This document shows, piece by piece, positions 61,935 through 64,000 of a stretch of 64,000 nt of DNA. This DNA is from Earliella scabrosa (Eukaryota > Basidiomycota > Agaricomycetes > Polyporales > Polyporaceae): NCBI GenBank assembly GCA_022605405.1, contig JABYQQ010000010.1, positions 620,001 through 684,000 on the forward strand, in the 5' to 3' direction. Under the pieces are notes generated by a model. That model searched no databases. It saw nothing but the letters and a program-made list of their open reading frames with translations, and had not been told where the DNA came from. The position numbers were made by a program, and so were the translations under genes. Within the stretch, counting starts at the first letter, position 1. Each line of letters begins with the position of its first letter.

Positions 61935-62163
61935 GTGTATGGCTGGTCCAACGTTCATCGCTGTAGGCCTTCGATGGCTGGCGCAGGCTCTGGGTCTAGA
62001 TGGGGATAGTATTGTGTGATTGATTGTGCGTTACGAAGCATCTATAAGTTACAAGTCCATCGTGCTAGCGAGGCGTGAATGAAAGGATACAGCGAGACTT
62101 ATGCTACATAAAGTTAGTATGTCGATACATGACGAAACATCAGTAGTCCTATCGAAGAACTGT
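61935..62163. other. convergent 3' region
   Basis: 229 bp between two stops. No gene seen. Confidence 0.45.
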
Positions 62164-63230
62164 TCAGTATCCAGCGCCGTATCCCGAATCGCCAGCAGGG
62201 GTGGCCGACGCAGATGAGGTGGGCTGGGCGAAGCCCACGAGGGTGATTGTAGTGGGAGCTGAAAACGCCGGCACGCTGTTGCTCGGTGAAGATTCGATGC
62301 TGGAGACGACCGACGAGCTGCTGATTGATGCGTCGCCGGTGACGCTGGCGGATGCGGTGGGTCGAGGAGGGATGGTGATAGACGGGCGATCGCGAACGGT
62401 GGAAATGATGACGCCCGACTCGGTAGCGATACTGGAGAGGAAGCTGGCAGCCTCCGAGGGATCGAGGGTGAATGTCTCTGAAGGTAGTGTCGCAGTGGGT
62501 ACAACAGTGACGGTGACGGTGGCTTTCCCATTGTCCTTCGAGTCTTCGTCGTCGTCTGGCGAAGAAGTCGCGGAAGGAAGGGAAGTCGAGTCGGAGGCAA
62601 CTGGAGTAGCGGAGCGCGAGGACTCGCTCGCGGTCTCAGAAGCGGAAATGGGGATGGATGCGGATGCGGAAGGTTCGTCGTTACGGTCCTCGTCATTGCC
62701 GTCATCACTTTCGTTGTCTCCATTGCAGTCAATGGGGAGATCGATGGAGTTGTTCGTGTCGTTTCCAACGATGCCGCCCGGAGCACCAGAGGCCTTGATC
62801 ACGGAGACCGCGGTAACGGCGGAAGTGCATGAAATGACCTAATTGACTGTCACTATCAACTTGTCGTAGCAAGAAAATATGAGCATACCGTTCCTCGCTC
62901 TCGGACCGATGGGAGGGCGAAGCAGGATAGCGACTTGGGACAGGCATCTAGCTCCCAGGTAGCGTTGACGCAATGAGCGATGGAGTCTTTGATACAAGCC
63001 ATCTCTCCGTCTACAGTCATGTGAGCGAGTGTTGAGGCAGTGATGTCACATATAAATCACGTACCATTGCAAGAGTCAGAAGCCTTCAAAGTCGGGAACT
63101 TGGCATTCAGAGCCTGGGCATCCTTGCCGTTTTGCAGGAACACGTCCGCATCAAGCGCCCCCGTAGGTGCACACAGCGCGACTTGGCCGAAGAGGAGCAA
63201 AGCAAAAGCAGCGTACGCAGAACGCATCAT
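62164..63230 (-). CDS. secreted cysteine-containing protein with Ser/Thr-rich tail (CBM19-like)
   Basis: 320 aa from complement(62164..62838, 62889..63010, 63065..63230), in phase. The signal peptide is MMRSAYAAFALLLFGQVALC, with cleavage before APTG. A Cys module follows: LQNGKDAQALNAKFPTLKAS, then Cys residues in GEMACIKDSIAHCVN, ACPKSLSCFALPSVRERGT and VISCTS. This pattern recurs in mushroom secreted proteins annotated as CBM19-like (chitin-binding). Residues about 110-320 are Ser/Thr/Pro/Asp-rich, suited to O-glycosylation and wall attachment; no clear GPI tail (it ends DSGYGAGY). A minus-strand TATAAA at 63406-63411 may belong to its promoter. Confidence 0.78.
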
Positions 63231-63640
63231 TGGTATCTGGTATATATCGTGGGATTGGGGGTATTGAGGCAAAGAAGTTGAGGAAGACGGCGGAGGCCAA
63301 GGAAGCACCAGGCTTCAAGTTCAGTTGAAGGAGGAGACTAGCGGATACCAAGAGCGAGCACCGAGCTCAACGAGACACGAGGAGACGTAGCAAGGAGTGT
63401 GTGGTTTATATGGTGGCCACACAATAAGGGCGGCCACGTTTTTATGGCGACGGTTTCCATTGTCCTTGTCCCCTCATGGTTCTCTCCAACCACCATTGTT
63501 TCCCGATTAGGACTTCCCACAAGTCACGTGCATGACATCTTCAGGGCAGGTGGCCGGAGGCGGTAAGCGCCTGCAAGCGATAGGCAGGTCGCACAAGTCG
63601 GGTCTCCGTCCACAGCCCTCGTCAAGACACCCGATTCACC
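63231..63640. promoter_or_regulatory. divergent promoter (secreted protein and eS26)
   Basis: 410 bp between divergent starts. It contains TATAAA on the minus strand at 63406-63411 and a CACGTG at about 63526. The last 60 bp form the eS26 leader. Confidence 0.45.
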
Positions 63641-64000
63641 ATGGTGAGTGTGTTCTTCATGCATGCAGACGGTGTTTTGGGGCCCCTTGCGCGTGGATGT
63701 TGGGTGGAATGAGGGAAATCTGTGCGGGAAAGTGTTGGATGGCGAGGCTGAACTCCGGATGACAAGCCAAAGATTCAGTTGCTGATCTATTCCTCTGCAG
63801 ACCAAGAAGAGAAGAAACAACGGCCGCAACAAGAACGGTCGCGGCCACGTCAACTTCGTCCGCTGCTCTAACTGCTCGCGATGCGTCCCGAAGGATAAGG
63901 CCATCAAGCGTTTCACCGTCCGTAACATGGTCGAGACAGCGGCGGTTCGTGATATCAGCGAGGCTAGCGTATACCAGGGTGCGTCATTCTTCACAACCAT
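63641..64000 (+). CDS. RPS26: 40S ribosomal protein eS26 (partial, cut by window edge)
   Basis: Small-subunit protein at the mRNA exit channel. The first exon is only the ATG (63641-63643), followed by a 157-bp intron and exon 2 at 63801-63978, which encodes [20 protein letters not shown], then [20 protein letters not shown] and [11 protein letters not shown]. The zinc motif C-x2-C is present. A GTGCGT donor at 63979 leads into an intron beyond the window, so about half of the protein is missing. An ATG-only first exon is common in eukaryotic ribosomal protein genes. Confidence 0.95.

Noticed and set aside
62201..62842. 213-codon plus-strand open frame
   Set aside because: Antisense of the Ser/Thr-rich tail of the secreted protein, whose three-exon structure with signal peptide is better supported.

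Overview
The window is nuclear DNA of a filamentous basidiomycete, most likely a wood-decay agaricomycete. Genes are dense, lie on both strands and are cut by many short introns (mostly 45-70 bp, GTRNGT donors). The proteins are of basidiomycete type: a CYP53-like P450, a UstYa/DUF3328 protein, Sre1, and a secreted cysteine-rich protein with a Ser/Thr-rich tail. I assigned exon borders by hand from splice signals and frame continuity; where full joins are given, the phases add up.

Left part (1-13.5 kb): a coiled-coil protein gene on the minus strand, a tRNA-Gly(GCC), then a minus-strand tandem array of short-chain dehydrogenase/reductase (SDR) genes. Four look intact (2732-3957, 4317-5553, 6324-7538, 8011-9231) and share the same seven intron positions; a fifth is a wreck (about 9760-10160). 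An alpha-crystallin/HSP20 protein with a Gln/His-rich N-terminus follows on the plus strand.

Middle (13.5-45.5 kb): housekeeping and regulatory genes. These are a CYP53-like P450, listerin (LTN1, ribosome quality control), an unidentified 238-aa protein, a zinc-finger/coiled-coil protein, ribosomal protein eL42, NatA subunit NAA15 divergent from cohesin regulator PDS5, a BUR1/CDK9-type kinase, a Su(z)12-type Polycomb protein and sphingolipid delta-4 desaturase. They cover translation and nascent-chain quality control (eL42, NAA15, LTN1), chromatin and transcription (PDS5, BUR1, SUZ12) and sphingolipid synthesis.

Right part (45.5-64 kb): a probable broken coiled-coil gene with an in-frame stop, the sterol regulator SREBP/Sre1, a 2.5-kb gene-poor stretch, a YSC84/LSB3-type SYLF-SH3 protein, a D-amino-acid oxidase, an MTH1-like Nudix hydrolase, a UstYa-family protein with an altered His motif, a single-pass membrane protein, a secreted cysteine-rich protein, and the start of ribosomal protein eS26, cut by the window edge.

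I found no mobile element with recognisable coding capacity and no CRISPR. The most notable items are the SDR array with its decaying copy, the UstYa protein carrying HQLQC instead of HQLHC, the gene broken by an in-frame TAG, and several non-coding oddities (a 25-bp CACGTG direct repeat, a 580-bp intron in NAA15, a stop-codon-only exon in eL42).
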